From: an uncultured Alphaproteobacteria bacterium
GTDB lineage: Bacteria > Pseudomonadota > Alphaproteobacteria > Caulobacterales > Caulobacteraceae
NCBI GenBank assembly: GCA_903909375.1
Contig: CAIVVM010000051.1
Location: forward strand, 1-64,000
Length of the DNA stretch: 64,000 nucleotides
Direction of reading: 5' to 3'
Under the pieces are notes generated by a model, which saw nothing but the letters and a program-made list of their open reading frames with translations, was not told where the DNA came from and did no database searches. How positions within the stretch are numbered: the stretch's first letter is position 1; the number at the start of each line of letters is the position of its first letter. The position numbers and the translations under genes are program-made. Shown here one piece after another: positions 18,605 to 29,348 of this stretch.

Positions 18605-19297
18605 TTGGCCGGACGCGTCATCGCCATCACTGGCGCGTTCGGCGTTCTCGGGTCCGCCGTGGCCAGGGCTGCGGCGGCGCAGGGTGCAAGGCTGGCGCTG
18701 ATCGATTTTGCGAACGCGCCGCCGCCGGATTTGCCGGATTGCCCGGATGTTCTGGTGCTCGGCGGCGTTGACCTCACCGACACGATCGCTGCGGGTGCGG
18801 CGGTCGACGCCGTCGCCGACCGGTTTGGCGGTCTCGATGCGCTGCTCAACATTGCAGGCGGATTCCGGTGGGAAACGCTGGAGGCCAGCGGGTTCGACAG
18901 CTGGCACAGAATGTTCCTGATGAATGTCCAGACGGCGGCCAACACCAGTCGTTCAGCGGCGTCCCACCTGCGCCGCAGTTCCGCCGGTCGGATCGTCAAC
19001 GTCGGCGCTAATGCGGCGCTCAAGGCCTCGCTTGGTATGGGGCCGTATGCGGCCTCGAAAGCTGGCGTCCACAGCCTCACGCAGAGCCTGGCTGAAGAGC
19101 TGAAGGCCGATGGTGTCACGGTCAATGCGGTGTTGCCGTCGATCCTGGACACGCCAGCCAACCGGGTCGATATGCCCCAGGCCGACTTCGGCAGCTGGGT
19201 CGCGCCGGACGAACTGGCGGCTGTAATCCTGTTCCTCGCCAGCGAGGCCGCCAGCGGGGTGACCGGTGCGCTGATCCCGGTAACCGGGCGGGTTTAA
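18605..19297 (+). CDS. Short-chain dehydrogenase/reductase (SDR)
   Basis: A 230-residue NAD(P)-dependent oxidoreductase. The nucleotide-binding motif TGAFGVLG is at about 9-16, NIAGG marks the central strand, and the catalytic Tyr/Lys pair is in YAASKAG. The C-terminal PVTGRV is typical of SDRs. It starts with TTG only 5 bases after the thiolase stop, with the TAAGG of that stop serving as ribosome site, so the two are an operon. A 3-hydroxyacyl-CoA or related alcohol would be the natural substrate beside a thiolase; this is inference. Confidence 0.88.
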   Translation: MAGRVIAITGAFGVLGSAVARAAAAQGARLALIDFANAPPPDLPDCPDVLVLGGVDLTDTIAAGAAVDAVADRFGGLDALLNIAGGFRWETLEASGFDSWHRMFLMNVQTAANTSRSAASHLRRSSAGRIVNVGANAALKASLGMGPYAASKAGVHSLTQSLAEELKADGVTVNAVLPSILDTPANRVDMPQADFGSWVAPDELAAVILFLASEAASGVTGALIPVTGRV

Positions 19298-19407
19298 GGA
19301 CAGCGCCGGATCGGCCGGGTCTGCCCTTCGCATTTCACGGCTGCAACTGATCAGCCATAGCTCGATCCTGCGAAGTAGGAGAGACTATCGGCAGGGAGGG
19401 GACCCCA

Positions 19408-21495
19408 ATGCTGGGTTCTATGATGCTGGCGGCGGCAACGGCAGCCGCGCCACAGGCGGCGCCCGTAGCGTCCGCACCGTCGACGCCGCTTGCGGCGGAC
19501 GCGGCGCGTGGGGTCATCGCCTATCCCCCGAGCTTTTTCGCGGAATCCCAGCCGGCCAACGCCTACGACATGGTTTTGCGGGTTCCCGGCTTCGCCTTCG
19601 ACAAGGGCGCTGCTGTGCGTGGCCTCGCCGGCGCCGGCGGCAATGTCCTGATCGACGGTCAGACGCCGGTTTCCAAGACCGATTCGCTGGACGAAATCCT
19701 GAAACGCATTCCTGCAGGTGGCGTCGAGCGCATCGAGCTGATCCGCGGCGGGGCGCCGGGAATCGACATGGAAGGCCGCACCATACTGGCCAATGTGGTG
19801 CGTCGTCAGGCTGCCGGGTTTCGGGGCGCCGTCTCGCCGGCCCTTTTCGCCATTTACAATGGCCGGGTATTACCGAGCCTTCGGTTCGAGGGCCAATGGA
19901 GCTGGCCTGGCGGGCGCTCGGCGGAATTCAGCCAGGTGATTGGTAGCGGGCACATGCCTAACCCGGACCTCGGCGTTGGGCAGCGAACCCGATTCAATGC
20001 GGACGAAACCGTGCGCCTGAAATCCCAGGTCGAGGCCTTCGGATTTGGCGTCCGGATGTACACAAACGGCGCTTACGAGACGCCTCTGCTGGGTGGCAAG
20101 GTGCGCCTGACGGGCACTTTGCAGATCAACCCTGGCTGGACCGAGATCTACGATCACTATCGCAGCGCCGCGGGGCTTGAGTACCAGTTCAACGACATCC
20201 AGCGAAAGCAACTGGAACTCGGGGGCCGCTTTACCCGCGTCCTGAACGAGTACGTCTCACTGGAGAGCGTGGCCTTCCAGTCGTTCGGCAAGCTTGTGAC
20301 GGATGTTCGCTTTGAGGGGCCCGGGCTGACCCGGGACTTCCTGTCGGATCGGAAGACCTCGGAAAGTGTCGGGCGGATGCAGTTCCGGGTTAAGGGTTTT
20401 GCGGACCTGACCTTCGAAACCGGGGCGGAGGGTGCGTTCAACAAGCTGGACAGCGCGACGGACCTGACCATCAACGATCGCGCCGTTCTGGTGCCTGCCG
20501 CCAACGTGCAGGTCGAGGAGTTGCGCGGCGAGGTGTTTCTGCGCTGGACCTGGCGGCCGTCAGCGGCCTTCTCCATGGACATGGGGCTGCGTCAGGAGGC
20601 GTCACGCGTCACTTCGGCGGGTGATGTCAGCCTGAAGAAGTCGCAAAACTTCCTGAAGCCCAGGGCAGCGATTACCTGGGTTCCTTACAAGAACGGCCAG
20701 GTCCGCCTGAGGGTGGAACGGGAAGTCGGGCAGCTCAACTTCGACGACTTCGTGGCGTCGTCGAATGTGGCCGCGACCGGCACGGTCGTGGCGGGTAATC
20801 CCGACCTGACGCCCCAGCAGGCCTGGGTCTATGAGGCGGCCTTGGAGCAGCGTTTCTGGGGGGCCGGATCGGCTGCCCTGACGGTGCGCCATTTTGCAAT
20901 CAACGACACCGTCGATCGCGGCCCCGCACGCGACGCGTCCGGCGCGATAATCCGAAATCCGGTCACGGGACTGCCTGCCGCCGATCGCCCGGACAATATC
21001 GGCAAGGGGACCAAGACCGAAATTCAGGCCAGCGTGACCCTGCCGCTGGATCGCCTGGGCGTCCCTGCCGCCCAGTTGAAAACCCAGGCCACCTGGCGTG
21101 ACACCAAGGTCACCGATCCGCTGGATGACCGCTCGCGGGAGATCTCGGCGGCGCACCCTCTTGATTGGGAAGTCCACTATAGCCAGGACCTGCCCCGGCT
21201 AAATGCGACCTGGGGTGTCGACGTGATCGGCGGGTACCGCGAACGCTTTTACCGGCTGGCGGAGATCGAGACCCAGAAGTTCTCGCCCTGGGTGGTTCTG
21301 TTCACAGAGTTCAAGCCGCGAAAGGACCTGTCCGTCCGCATCGAGGCCAATGGCGTCACCTTCCGGAATTCCCAGCGCATCCGCGAGGTGTTCATCGGTC
21401 CCCGAAATCTGGGCCGACTGGACTACACCGATGTGCGTGATCTGGAATGGCGCGGCAGCGTGAACGTCCGGGTGCGCAAGGCGCTGGGCGGCTAG
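19408..21495 (+). CDS. TonB-dependent receptor, copy 1
   Basis: A 695-residue outer-membrane protein. After an export signal, residues about 40-135 form a plug domain (YDMVLRVPGFAFDKG, then GGNVLIDGQTPVSK and IELIRGGAPGIDM). The rest alternates polar and aromatic strands of a 22-strand barrel. Conserved barrel blocks include NFLKPRAAITW, VGQLNFDDFVASSN and VAGNPDLTPQQAWVYE. No clear TonB box is seen. It is a close paralogue of the receptor at 21863-23929 along its whole length. The cargo is unknown; the acylase and glutamyltransferase genes nearby suggest amide-bonded compounds. A GGGAGGGG ribosome site precedes the start. Confidence 0.88.
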   Translation: MLGSMMLAAATAAAPQAAPVASAPSTPLAADAARGVIAYPPSFFAESQPANAYDMVLRVPGFAFDKGAAVRGLAGAGGNVLIDGQTPVSKTDSLDEILKRIPAGGVERIELIRGGAPGIDMEGRTILANVVRRQAAGFRGAVSPALFAIYNGRVLPSLRFEGQWSWPGGRSAEFSQVIGSGHMPNPDLGVGQRTRFNADETVRLKSQVEAFGFGVRMYTNGAYETPLLGGKVRLTGTLQINPGWTEIYDHYRSAAGLEYQFNDIQRKQLELGGRFTRVLNEYVSLESVAFQSFGKLVTDVRFEGPGLTRDFLSDRKTSESVGRMQFRVKGFADLTFETGAEGAFNKLDSATDLTINDRAVLVPAANVQVEELRGEVFLRWTWRPSAAFSMDMGLRQEASRVTSAGDVSLKKSQNFLKPRAAITWVPYKNGQVRLRVEREVGQLNFDDFVASSNVAATGTVVAGNPDLTPQQAWVYEAALEQRFWGAGSAALTVRHFAINDTVDRGPARDASGAIIRNPVTGLPAADRPDNIGKGTKTEIQASVTLPLDRLGVPAAQLKTQATWRDTKVTDPLDDRSREISAAHPLDWEVHYSQDLPRLNATWGVDVIGGYRERFYRLAEIETQKFSPWVVLFTEFKPRKDLSVRIEANGVTFRNSQRIREVFIGPRNLGRLDYTDVRDLEWRGSVNVRVRKALGG

Positions 21496-21496
21496 A

Positions 21497-21754
21497 TCAA
21501 TCTACCCAGGGGCCCGCCAGGTTCACCGCCTCGCGGCCGTGGCGAAGCGGCACGTAGCCGCGCGCTGCCTGGAGCGGGAACAGGTCGCGATAATGCGGGC
21601 TCAACGGGTCTCCGGACTGGCCAGGTGTGTTGATGGCCATGGAGTTGTCCCAGGCGCCTACGTCCATGGCGAACAGCACAGACGCGCCAGCGGCCTGGCT
21701 GAAATCGGTCATTGAATAGATGGCGGTCGCCCCGGGGGTGATGTCGCCCGTCAT
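21497..21754 (-). pseudogene. C-terminal remnant of a penicillin-acylase gene
   Basis: This 85-codon frame matches the end of the intact acylase at 25748-28126. Over the 66 aligned residues from YSM to EAVN I count 57 identities (86 percent), including DVGAWDNS, NTPGQSGDPLSPHYRDLFPL and GYVPLR. The intact gene's last dozen residues are replaced by a short unrelated tail. There is no ribosome site before the ATG at 21754 and no sign of the other 700 residues, so it is a truncated second acylase copy. It sits 1 base from the convergent stop of TonB receptor copy 1. Confidence 0.85.
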
Positions 21755-21862
21755 GTCACGTCAAAGCCGCACCGGACTTTCGAAATCGGAGCGATGTTTG
21801 AACACTGGTAGCTTGAGCGCGCGAACCTTGGAAAGGTAGCGATCTGGGAGGAAACCCCGAAG

Positions 21863-23929
21863 ATGGGTACTTGGCTTTTCATCGCCGCTGCGTTCGCACC
21901 GCAGGCGGCCGAGGCGCAAGCTGCGCCTCCGTCCACTCAGCAGGTGGCGCCGTTGGCGGCTGAGCGGGGCGTGATCGCCTATCCGCCAGCCTTCTTCGCC
22001 GATATCCGGCCCGTCAGCGCCTACGACATGGTGATCCGCGTGCCCGGCTTCACCTTCGACAAGGGCTCGACGGTCCGTGGCCTGGAAGGCTCGGGCGGCA
22101 ACGTGCTGATCGACGGCCACCCGCCGCTGGCCAAGAACGACCCCCTGGAAGACATTCTCAGGCGCATTCCAGCCGACTCGGTCGCGCACGTGGAGGTGAT
22201 CCGTGGTGGCGCGCCCGGCATCGACATGGAAGGCCGCTCGGTGCTCGCCAACGTCGTGCGCAAGCAGGTGGCCGGCTTCCGGGGCTCGGTGCAGCCCTAC
22301 TTCGACGCGGTCTACGACGGCCGGTTCCTGCCCGGCGTCCGCTTCGAGGGGCTGTGGACCCTGCCAGGCGGTCGCACGGCGGAACTCAGCCAGACGTTCA
22401 GCACCGGCCATTTCCCGAACGACGAGAACGGCGACGGCGACCGCATCCGGTATGCGCCCGACGGCCGGACCCGGCTGATCGATTCCGAAGTCGACGCCGA
22501 CCAGCACGGCCACCGCATCCAGACGACGGGCGCCTTCACGGCCCCCTTCTTGGGTGGGCTGCTCAGCCTCAACGGCGCGCTCCAGTTCAACTACGGCGCA
22601 CTGGAGCTCTATGACACCGACCGGATCTCAGGCGGGGTCGAGTACGAGAAGTCGCCGAACAATCGGGGTCAGCACGAGGCGGGCATGCGTTTCAGCCGCC
22701 GGCTGAGCGACATCGTCGGCCTCGAGGCCGTCCTGTTCCAGCAGGTGTTCATCCAGGACCAGCGCTCGCACTTCCAGGCGCCGACGCTGACACGCGACTT
22801 CGCCCTCGACCGCAAGAACTACGAGACCGTCGGGCGGATACAGTTCAACGTCACGCCCCGGCCGGGCATGAAGATCGAGATCGGGAGCGAGGGCGCCTAC
22901 AACCGGCTGGACAGCCAGACGCGGCTTAGCGTCAACGGTCGGGCCGTGGCGCTGCCCGCGGGCGACGTCCTGGTGGAAGAGCTGCGCGCCAACGCGATCC
23001 TGCGCGGGACCTGGCAGGCGACGCCCCAGCTGACCCTCGAGGCTGGCGGGCGGCAGGAGGTGTCGAGGGTGACGTCCGAGGGCGACGTGACCCTGGAGAA
23101 GTCGCTGCATTTTTTGAAGCCTCGGGCGGCTGTGACCTGGAACCCGAACGCGCTGATGCAGGTGCGAATGCGCGTCGAGCGTGAGGTGGGCCAGCTCAAC
23201 TTCGACGACTTCGTCGCCTCGCCGAACGTGGCCTCGACGGGCGTGGTCGTAGCCGGCAACCCCGACCTGACGCCGCAGCAGGCGTGGGTCTATGAAGCGA
23301 CGCTTGAGCGGCGCTTCTGGAAGGACGGCTCGATTGTCCTGACGTATCGCCTGTTCGACCTGTCGGACGTGGTTGACCGCCTGCCCATCGTGAGTGCGGC
23401 CGGCGTGGTGCTGGCCGACGCGCCGGGTAACATCGACGCCGGGTCAAAGAATGAGATCGCCGTCGGCCTGACCGTGCCGCTGGATCGCCTGGGCCTCAAA
23501 GCGGCGCAGTTGAAGGGTCAGGTGACCTGGCGCGACACGAAGGTGCTGGACCCGCTGACCTCGTCGAACCGCCAGATCTCGACGCTGCATCCCGTCGATT
23601 GGGAGGTCCATTTCAGCCAGGCGCTGCCGGACTGGAAGATGACCTGGGGCCTCGACCTGCTGGGCGGGTTCCGGGAGCGGGTGTTCCGGCTGACCGAGAT
23701 CGAGACCAAGAAGGTCTCGCCCTACCTGATCTTGTTCACCGAGCATCGCCTGGCGCCGGATCTGACCCTGCGCGTCGAGGCCAACGGCATCAACATGCGC
23801 GCCGCAAAACGCATCCGCGAGGTCTATGTGGGCCCGCGCAGCCAGGGCCGGCTGAACTACACCGACGTCCGCGACCTGGAGTGGGGCGGAAACCTGTTGG
23901 TGCGGCTGCGCAAGACATTCGGGCGTTGA
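21863..23929 (+). CDS. TonB-dependent receptor, copy 2
   Basis: A 688-residue outer-membrane receptor with signal peptide (LFIAAAFAPQAAEAQA), plug domain (about 35-130; VIRVPGFTFDKG, GGNVLIDGHPPL, RGGAPGIDMEG) and barrel. It shares blocks such as GQLNFDDFVAS, VAGNPDLTPQQAWVYE and YTDVRDLEW with copy 1. The C-terminus VRLRKTFGR is compatible with outer-membrane insertion. The start follows GGGAGGAAACC. Codon use is more strictly G/C-ending than in copy 1, which may reflect different ages or origins of the copies. It is convergent with the gamma-glutamyltransferase gene. Confidence 0.88.
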   Translation: MGTWLFIAAAFAPQAAEAQAAPPSTQQVAPLAAERGVIAYPPAFFADIRPVSAYDMVIRVPGFTFDKGSTVRGLEGSGGNVLIDGHPPLAKNDPLEDILRRIPADSVAHVEVIRGGAPGIDMEGRSVLANVVRKQVAGFRGSVQPYFDAVYDGRFLPGVRFEGLWTLPGGRTAELSQTFSTGHFPNDENGDGDRIRYAPDGRTRLIDSEVDADQHGHRIQTTGAFTAPFLGGLLSLNGALQFNYGALELYDTDRISGGVEYEKSPNNRGQHEAGMRFSRRLSDIVGLEAVLFQQVFIQDQRSHFQAPTLTRDFALDRKNYETVGRIQFNVTPRPGMKIEIGSEGAYNRLDSQTRLSVNGRAVALPAGDVLVEELRANAILRGTWQATPQLTLEAGGRQEVSRVTSEGDVTLEKSLHFLKPRAAVTWNPNALMQVRMRVEREVGQLNFDDFVASPNVASTGVVVAGNPDLTPQQAWVYEATLERRFWKDGSIVLTYRLFDLSDVVDRLPIVSAAGVVLADAPGNIDAGSKNEIAVGLTVPLDRLGLKAAQLKGQVTWRDTKVLDPLTSSNRQISTLHPVDWEVHFSQALPDWKMTWGLDLLGGFRERVFRLTEIETKKVSPYLILFTEHRLAPDLTLRVEANGINMRAAKRIREVYVGPRSQGRLNYTDVRDLEWGGNLLVRLRKTFGR

Positions 23930-23948
23930 GGCTCGACCGTCCACAGGC

Positions 23949-25739
<1,791 letters not shown>

Positions 25740-25747
25740 TTGAGTTC

Positions 25748-28126
25748 CTACTTCGCCGGCGCGAACCGCACCACCGTCTCGGCGTCCCGGTTCACCGCCT
25801 CGCGGCTGTAGCGCAGCGGCACGTAACCGCCCGCTGCCCAGAGCGGGAACAAATCCCGATAATGCGGGCTCAAAGGGTCTCCGGATTGGCCCGGCGTGTT
25901 GATGGCCACGGAGTTGTCCCAGGCGCCGACATCCATCACGAACCGCACCGAGGCGCCGGCCGTCTGGCTGAAATCGCTCATGGAATAGGTCGCGGCGCGA
26001 GGCGATGAGGCGGACCCCGGGATCTGCAAGGGGCCGAGGCTCATCTGGGCGGCGAGTTCCGGTCCCGCCAGGGCGGCGATGGCGGGTGTGAACCGCGCCA
26101 CATGCAGCCGCCCCCAGGCCCACGTCGACATGTCCGGGCCGAGTCTGCTTTTCAGCTCGGCGATGGCACCGGCGAGGCTCGACAGGAGGATCGGATCGCG
26201 GACGGCGGGCGGCGCAGCCTCCAGCCAGGTCAGGATCGGGTCAGGCGAACTGTTACCGATCATCTCCCGCACGGCCTCTGGCGCAGCGACGGCGACGGTT
26301 GCCCGTCCCAAATGCTTGTTGGCCCAGACTTCATAGATGGCGGCGGCGGCGCTATCGACCGCGAGGTTGCTGTCCCAGGTCTTCAGGGTATCCAGCGCGC
26401 GGGCGACCTCGGGATCGGCCGAGGCCAATGTCCGGACAAGCGCGATACCGCGGCGGGACTGGGCGCTGACGGCATCCGTCTGCAGGGCCATGGAATCGGC
26501 CAGCGTGCCCTTGGGCGTGGCCGCCAGCACTTCCTTGATCCGCACCGAGCGGGTCGCGTCCGCCCATTCATAGCTCAGCTTGCGCTCGTCGCGCGGATAG
26601 TCGGTGGGCAGGTTCATCTCATTGGCGGTGGCGAAGAAACCGGCCGCCGGATTGCGGCTGACCGGCAGGCCGCCATCCTCCAGAAAGCCCTTCCACTCAT
26701 AGCGTCCGTCGCCCGGCACCGGGAACAGGCCGTCCCAGTTGGGTCGCACCGGCGTTCGGCCTGCCGCCGACCAGCCCACCTCGCCGGAGGTGTCGGCATA
26801 GACGAGGTTCAGCGGCGGCGCGCCCCACTTGTTGCGGGCGGTCTGGAAGTCCTCCCAGCCCTTGGCGCGCCACATGCGGGCCGAGCCGAAATAGCCCGCC
26901 AGCCCCGGTTCACCCCAGATGGTGCGTATCGCGAAGGCCCGGCCCCTGGCGGCATCCTCCGACACCACCGGACCATGCCGGGTGAACCGCAGCTCGACTT
27001 CGCGGGGCGCCTCACCCTTGACCTCGATGGTCTCGCGGACCGTAGTCATCGGCGCCCAGCCGCCCCTGTAACGGTAGGCGGCCCCCTTGGTTTCGTAGAC
27101 GTAGAGGTCTTCCTGATCGATGTAGAAGATGGTGATACCGAAGGCGGTCGTCCCGTTGTGGCCAAAGGAGATGCCCGGCAGCGCCGGCTCTCCAGCGCCG
27201 ATGATCGACAGACCGGGCGCTTCCAGATGGGCGATGTAGCGCAGCGCTGGCACGCCTACGGGCCGGTGCGGATCATTGGCCAGGATCGGCCGACCCGTCG
27301 CCGTGCGCGCGCCAGAAATCGTCCAGTTGTTGGAGCCTTCCGCCGCCCGGCGATCGATCACCTCGGCAAGCTTGATGTCCGTATCGACCTCGGCGGTCCT
27401 GGCGTCGGCCAGAGCCTTGAAGTTCACCGGCTCGGTCGCCAGCACATAGTCCTTGAGCACATCGGCGGGCACGTCGCAGGGGTTAAGTCCCTTGGGCACG
27501 CTCAGCTTGTGGGCGGGTTCCAGCTTGCGGCGCAGCGCGTCAGCTTCAACGCCGCCTGCACAAACCACGCGGGCGCGGGCCACCTCGGACGTCACGTTTG
27601 ACACCAGGGCGTGGCTGCGGATGCGCAGCACATCCTCCGGCTTCCAGTCTTCGGGCTGGCTCTTCGTCAGGCCGAACTCGACGGGCAGGGGGCGTTTGCC
27701 GGCTCGAACCTCGGCGACATAGGCATTGATCCCGGCAGCGAAGGCCTCCACGGATTCACGCCCGCCCGGTCCATAGGCCGCCCATTCCGCCGTCATGTCA
27801 CCGCGATAGAGGAACAGTCGCGCCGCGCGATCCTGCGCCAAATAGGCCGGACCCAGGCTGGCCGAAAGCCGACCCAGTCCGCGCTTGCGCCACAGGTCGA
27901 TCTGCCAGAGGCGGTCTCGCGCCGCATTGTAGCCCTGGAGGAAGAAGGCGTCGCGAGCGCTCTGGGCATAGATGTGCGGGATGCCCCACCGGTCGATGAC
28001 CATTTCAGCGGGTTGGGCTAGCCCGGCCAGCGTGCGGTCCTCCTGCCGGACGGCCGTTGACACCTCCGCGTGCGCGGCGCCAGCCAGCAGCGTCAGCGCC
28101 GCTAGAATCCCTGACCCCCGAACCAT
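25748..28126 (-). CDS. Penicillin acylase family amidase (Ntn-hydrolase)
   Basis: A 792-residue exported amidase, made as a precursor and self-cleaved into alpha and beta chains. The signal peptide ends near GAAHA. The alpha part shows DRWGIPHIYAQS and GYNAARDRLWQ. The new N-terminal Ser of the beta chain lies in EGSNNWTISG near residue 265. The C-terminal block SGDPLSPHYRDLF is typical. Relatives cleave penicillins, acyl-homoserine lactones, cyclic lipopeptides or other N-acyl compounds; substrate cannot be read here. I use the ATG behind GGGGAG, which precedes the signal peptide directly. It is followed 8 bases later by ggt. Confidence 0.92.
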   Translation of the reverse strand: MVRGSGILAALTLLAGAAHAEVSTAVRQEDRTLAGLAQPAEMVIDRWGIPHIYAQSARDAFFLQGYNAARDRLWQIDLWRKRGLGRLSASLGPAYLAQDRAARLFLYRGDMTAEWAAYGPGGRESVEAFAAGINAYVAEVRAGKRPLPVEFGLTKSQPEDWKPEDVLRIRSHALVSNVTSEVARARVVCAGGVEADALRRKLEPAHKLSVPKGLNPCDVPADVLKDYVLATEPVNFKALADARTAEVDTDIKLAEVIDRRAAEGSNNWTISGARTATGRPILANDPHRPVGVPALRYIAHLEAPGLSIIGAGEPALPGISFGHNGTTAFGITIFYIDQEDLYVYETKGAAYRYRGGWAPMTTVRETIEVKGEAPREVELRFTRHGPVVSEDAARGRAFAIRTIWGEPGLAGYFGSARMWRAKGWEDFQTARNKWGAPPLNLVYADTSGEVGWSAAGRTPVRPNWDGLFPVPGDGRYEWKGFLEDGGLPVSRNPAAGFFATANEMNLPTDYPRDERKLSYEWADATRSVRIKEVLAATPKGTLADSMALQTDAVSAQSRRGIALVRTLASADPEVARALDTLKTWDSNLAVDSAAAAIYEVWANKHLGRATVAVAAPEAVREMIGNSSPDPILTWLEAAPPAVRDPILLSSLAGAIAELKSRLGPDMSTWAWGRLHVARFTPAIAALAGPELAAQMSLGPLQIPGSASSPRAATYSMSDFSQTAGASVRFVMDVGAWDNSVAINTPGQSGDPLSPHYRDLFPLWAAGGYVPLRYSREAVNRDAETVVRFAPAK

Positions 28127-28241
28127 CGTCGCACTCCCCGTTTGGACGGAGTTTGAAACCATTGAACCCGCGCTGTCACGCAACGCTTGCGCTTACGTGA
28201 AGGTTATCCGCTAGGATCACCTCTCATCGGGAGGATTTCAC

Positions 28242-28613
28242 ATGATCAGCTACGCAACCATCGGCACCAACGACCTGGAACGCGCAACCAAGTTCTATGA
28301 CGCCCTGCTGGCGCCGCTGGGCGGACGACGCACCTTCGCCAATGGCGATCGCATGCAGTTCTACGGCAGCAAGGAAACACCCGGGATGCTGGCGGTCAGC
28401 AAGCCCTATGACGAGCAGCCGGCGACCGCCGGCAATGGCACGATGTTCGGCCTGCCCGCCGGCACAAAGGAACAGGTCGACGCCGCGCACGCTGCCGCCG
28501 TCGCCGCGGGCGGAACCTGCGACGGCCCTCCTGGCCAGCGCATGCCCACCTTCTACGGCGCCTATGTCCGCGACCCGGACGGCAACAAGGTTTGCATCTT
28601 CAACATGGGCTGA
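28242..28613 (+). CDS. VOC superfamily (glyoxalase-like) protein
   Basis: A 123-residue protein of the vicinal-oxygen-chelate fold. It opens with MISYATIGTNDLERATKFYDALLAPLG and ends with YVRDPDGNKVCIFNMG, the paired beta-alpha-beta-beta-beta signature of this superfamily. Proteins of this size and pattern are usually annotated as glyoxalase/bleomycin-resistance-like, but few have known substrates. It starts behind GGGAGGATTTC and is divergent from the acylase gene. The GNAT remnant follows 16 bases later in the same direction. Confidence 0.88.
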   Translation: MISYATIGTNDLERATKFYDALLAPLGGRRTFANGDRMQFYGSKETPGMLAVSKPYDEQPATAGNGTMFGLPAGTKEQVDAAHAAAVAAGGTCDGPPGQRMPTFYGAYVRDPDGNKVCIFNMG

Positions 28614-28629
28614 CGGCGAAGGGCCGGAA

Positions 28630-28788
28630 ATGATTGAAACGGCGCGCGTTCGCCTGCGTCCCTGGCGCGAGAGCGACCGCGCGCCGCTGGCCGCCATGCA
28701 CTCCGACGAGGAGGTCATGGCGGACTATGGCGAACAGCCGTTCGTAAGTCTGGTCTGGGCCGCGCGGCCTGAGATGGACTGTTCATGA
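28630..28788 (+). pseudogene. N-terminal remnant of a GNAT acetyltransferase
   Basis: This 52-codon frame begins IETARVRLRPWRESDRAPLAAMHSDEEVM, which is the opening strand and helix of RimJ/RimL-type GNAT acetyltransferases. After about 33 residues the similarity stops and the frame ends at 28788. The acetyl-CoA-binding motif is missing. The stop overlaps the start of the complete GNAT gene (ATGA). It probably is a deletion remnant that now serves only as a short leader frame. Confidence 0.6.
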
Positions 28789-29348
28789 TGTCGCTGGAAC
28801 TGGTGAAACCGTCGCTGGAGACCCTGCCGGGGTTCGTCGACGCCTTGGAGCGCGGATGGTCGCGGGACAACATCGGTCTCGAGAAGACGATCCGTTCTGA
28901 CCTGGCCCGGATCGCGCGCGACGCGGCAGGGTTCGTGGCCTCGCTGGACGACATAGAGGCCCGAGGCGCGCCGATCACGCTACCGGACGGCAGTCAGGCG
29001 CAGCGCCTGCCGGGGTACAATCGCTGGCTCTGGGATGGGGCGTTCTGCGGGTCGATCGGTTTTCGTTGGCAGCCGGGGACCAGTGAGCTGCCGGCGCATG
29101 TGTTTGGCCATATGGGCTATGCCGTCGTCCCCTGGAAGCGCGGCTGCGGTTACGCCAGTCAGGCGTTGCGTCTGTTGCTGCCTCACGCCCGCGCTGAAGG
29201 CCTGACCTGGGTCGAGCTGACGACGGATCCCGACAACATCGCCTCGCAGAAGGTGATCACCAACAATGGCGGCCACCTGGTCGAAGCGTTCGATATGCCA
29301 CCGGCCTATGGTGAGGGCGTCAAGCTGCGCTATCGAATCCCGCTTTAG
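28785..29348 (+). CDS. GNAT family N-acetyltransferase
   Basis: A 187-residue acetyltransferase. The central FCGSIGFRWQPG strand, GHMGYAVVPWKRGCGYASQALRLLLPHA (the acetyl-CoA-binding motif A) and ELTTDPDNIASQKVITNNGG (motif B) are all present and complete. The substrate is unknown. Translation is likely coupled to the GNAT remnant by the 4-base overlap. Its stop overlaps that of the convergent amidase gene by 4 bases. Confidence 0.85.
   Translation: MMSLELVKPSLETLPGFVDALERGWSRDNIGLEKTIRSDLARIARDAAGFVASLDDIEARGAPITLPDGSQAQRLPGYNRWLWDGAFCGSIGFRWQPGTSELPAHVFGHMGYAVVPWKRGCGYASQALRLLLPHARAEGLTWVELTTDPDNIASQKVITNNGGHLVEAFDMPPAYGEGVKLRYRIPL

Noticed and set aside
26102-27601. 499-codon plus-strand frame inside the penicillin acylase gene
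   Set aside because: Arg/Gly/His-rich composition with no motif; antisense of a well-supported gene.
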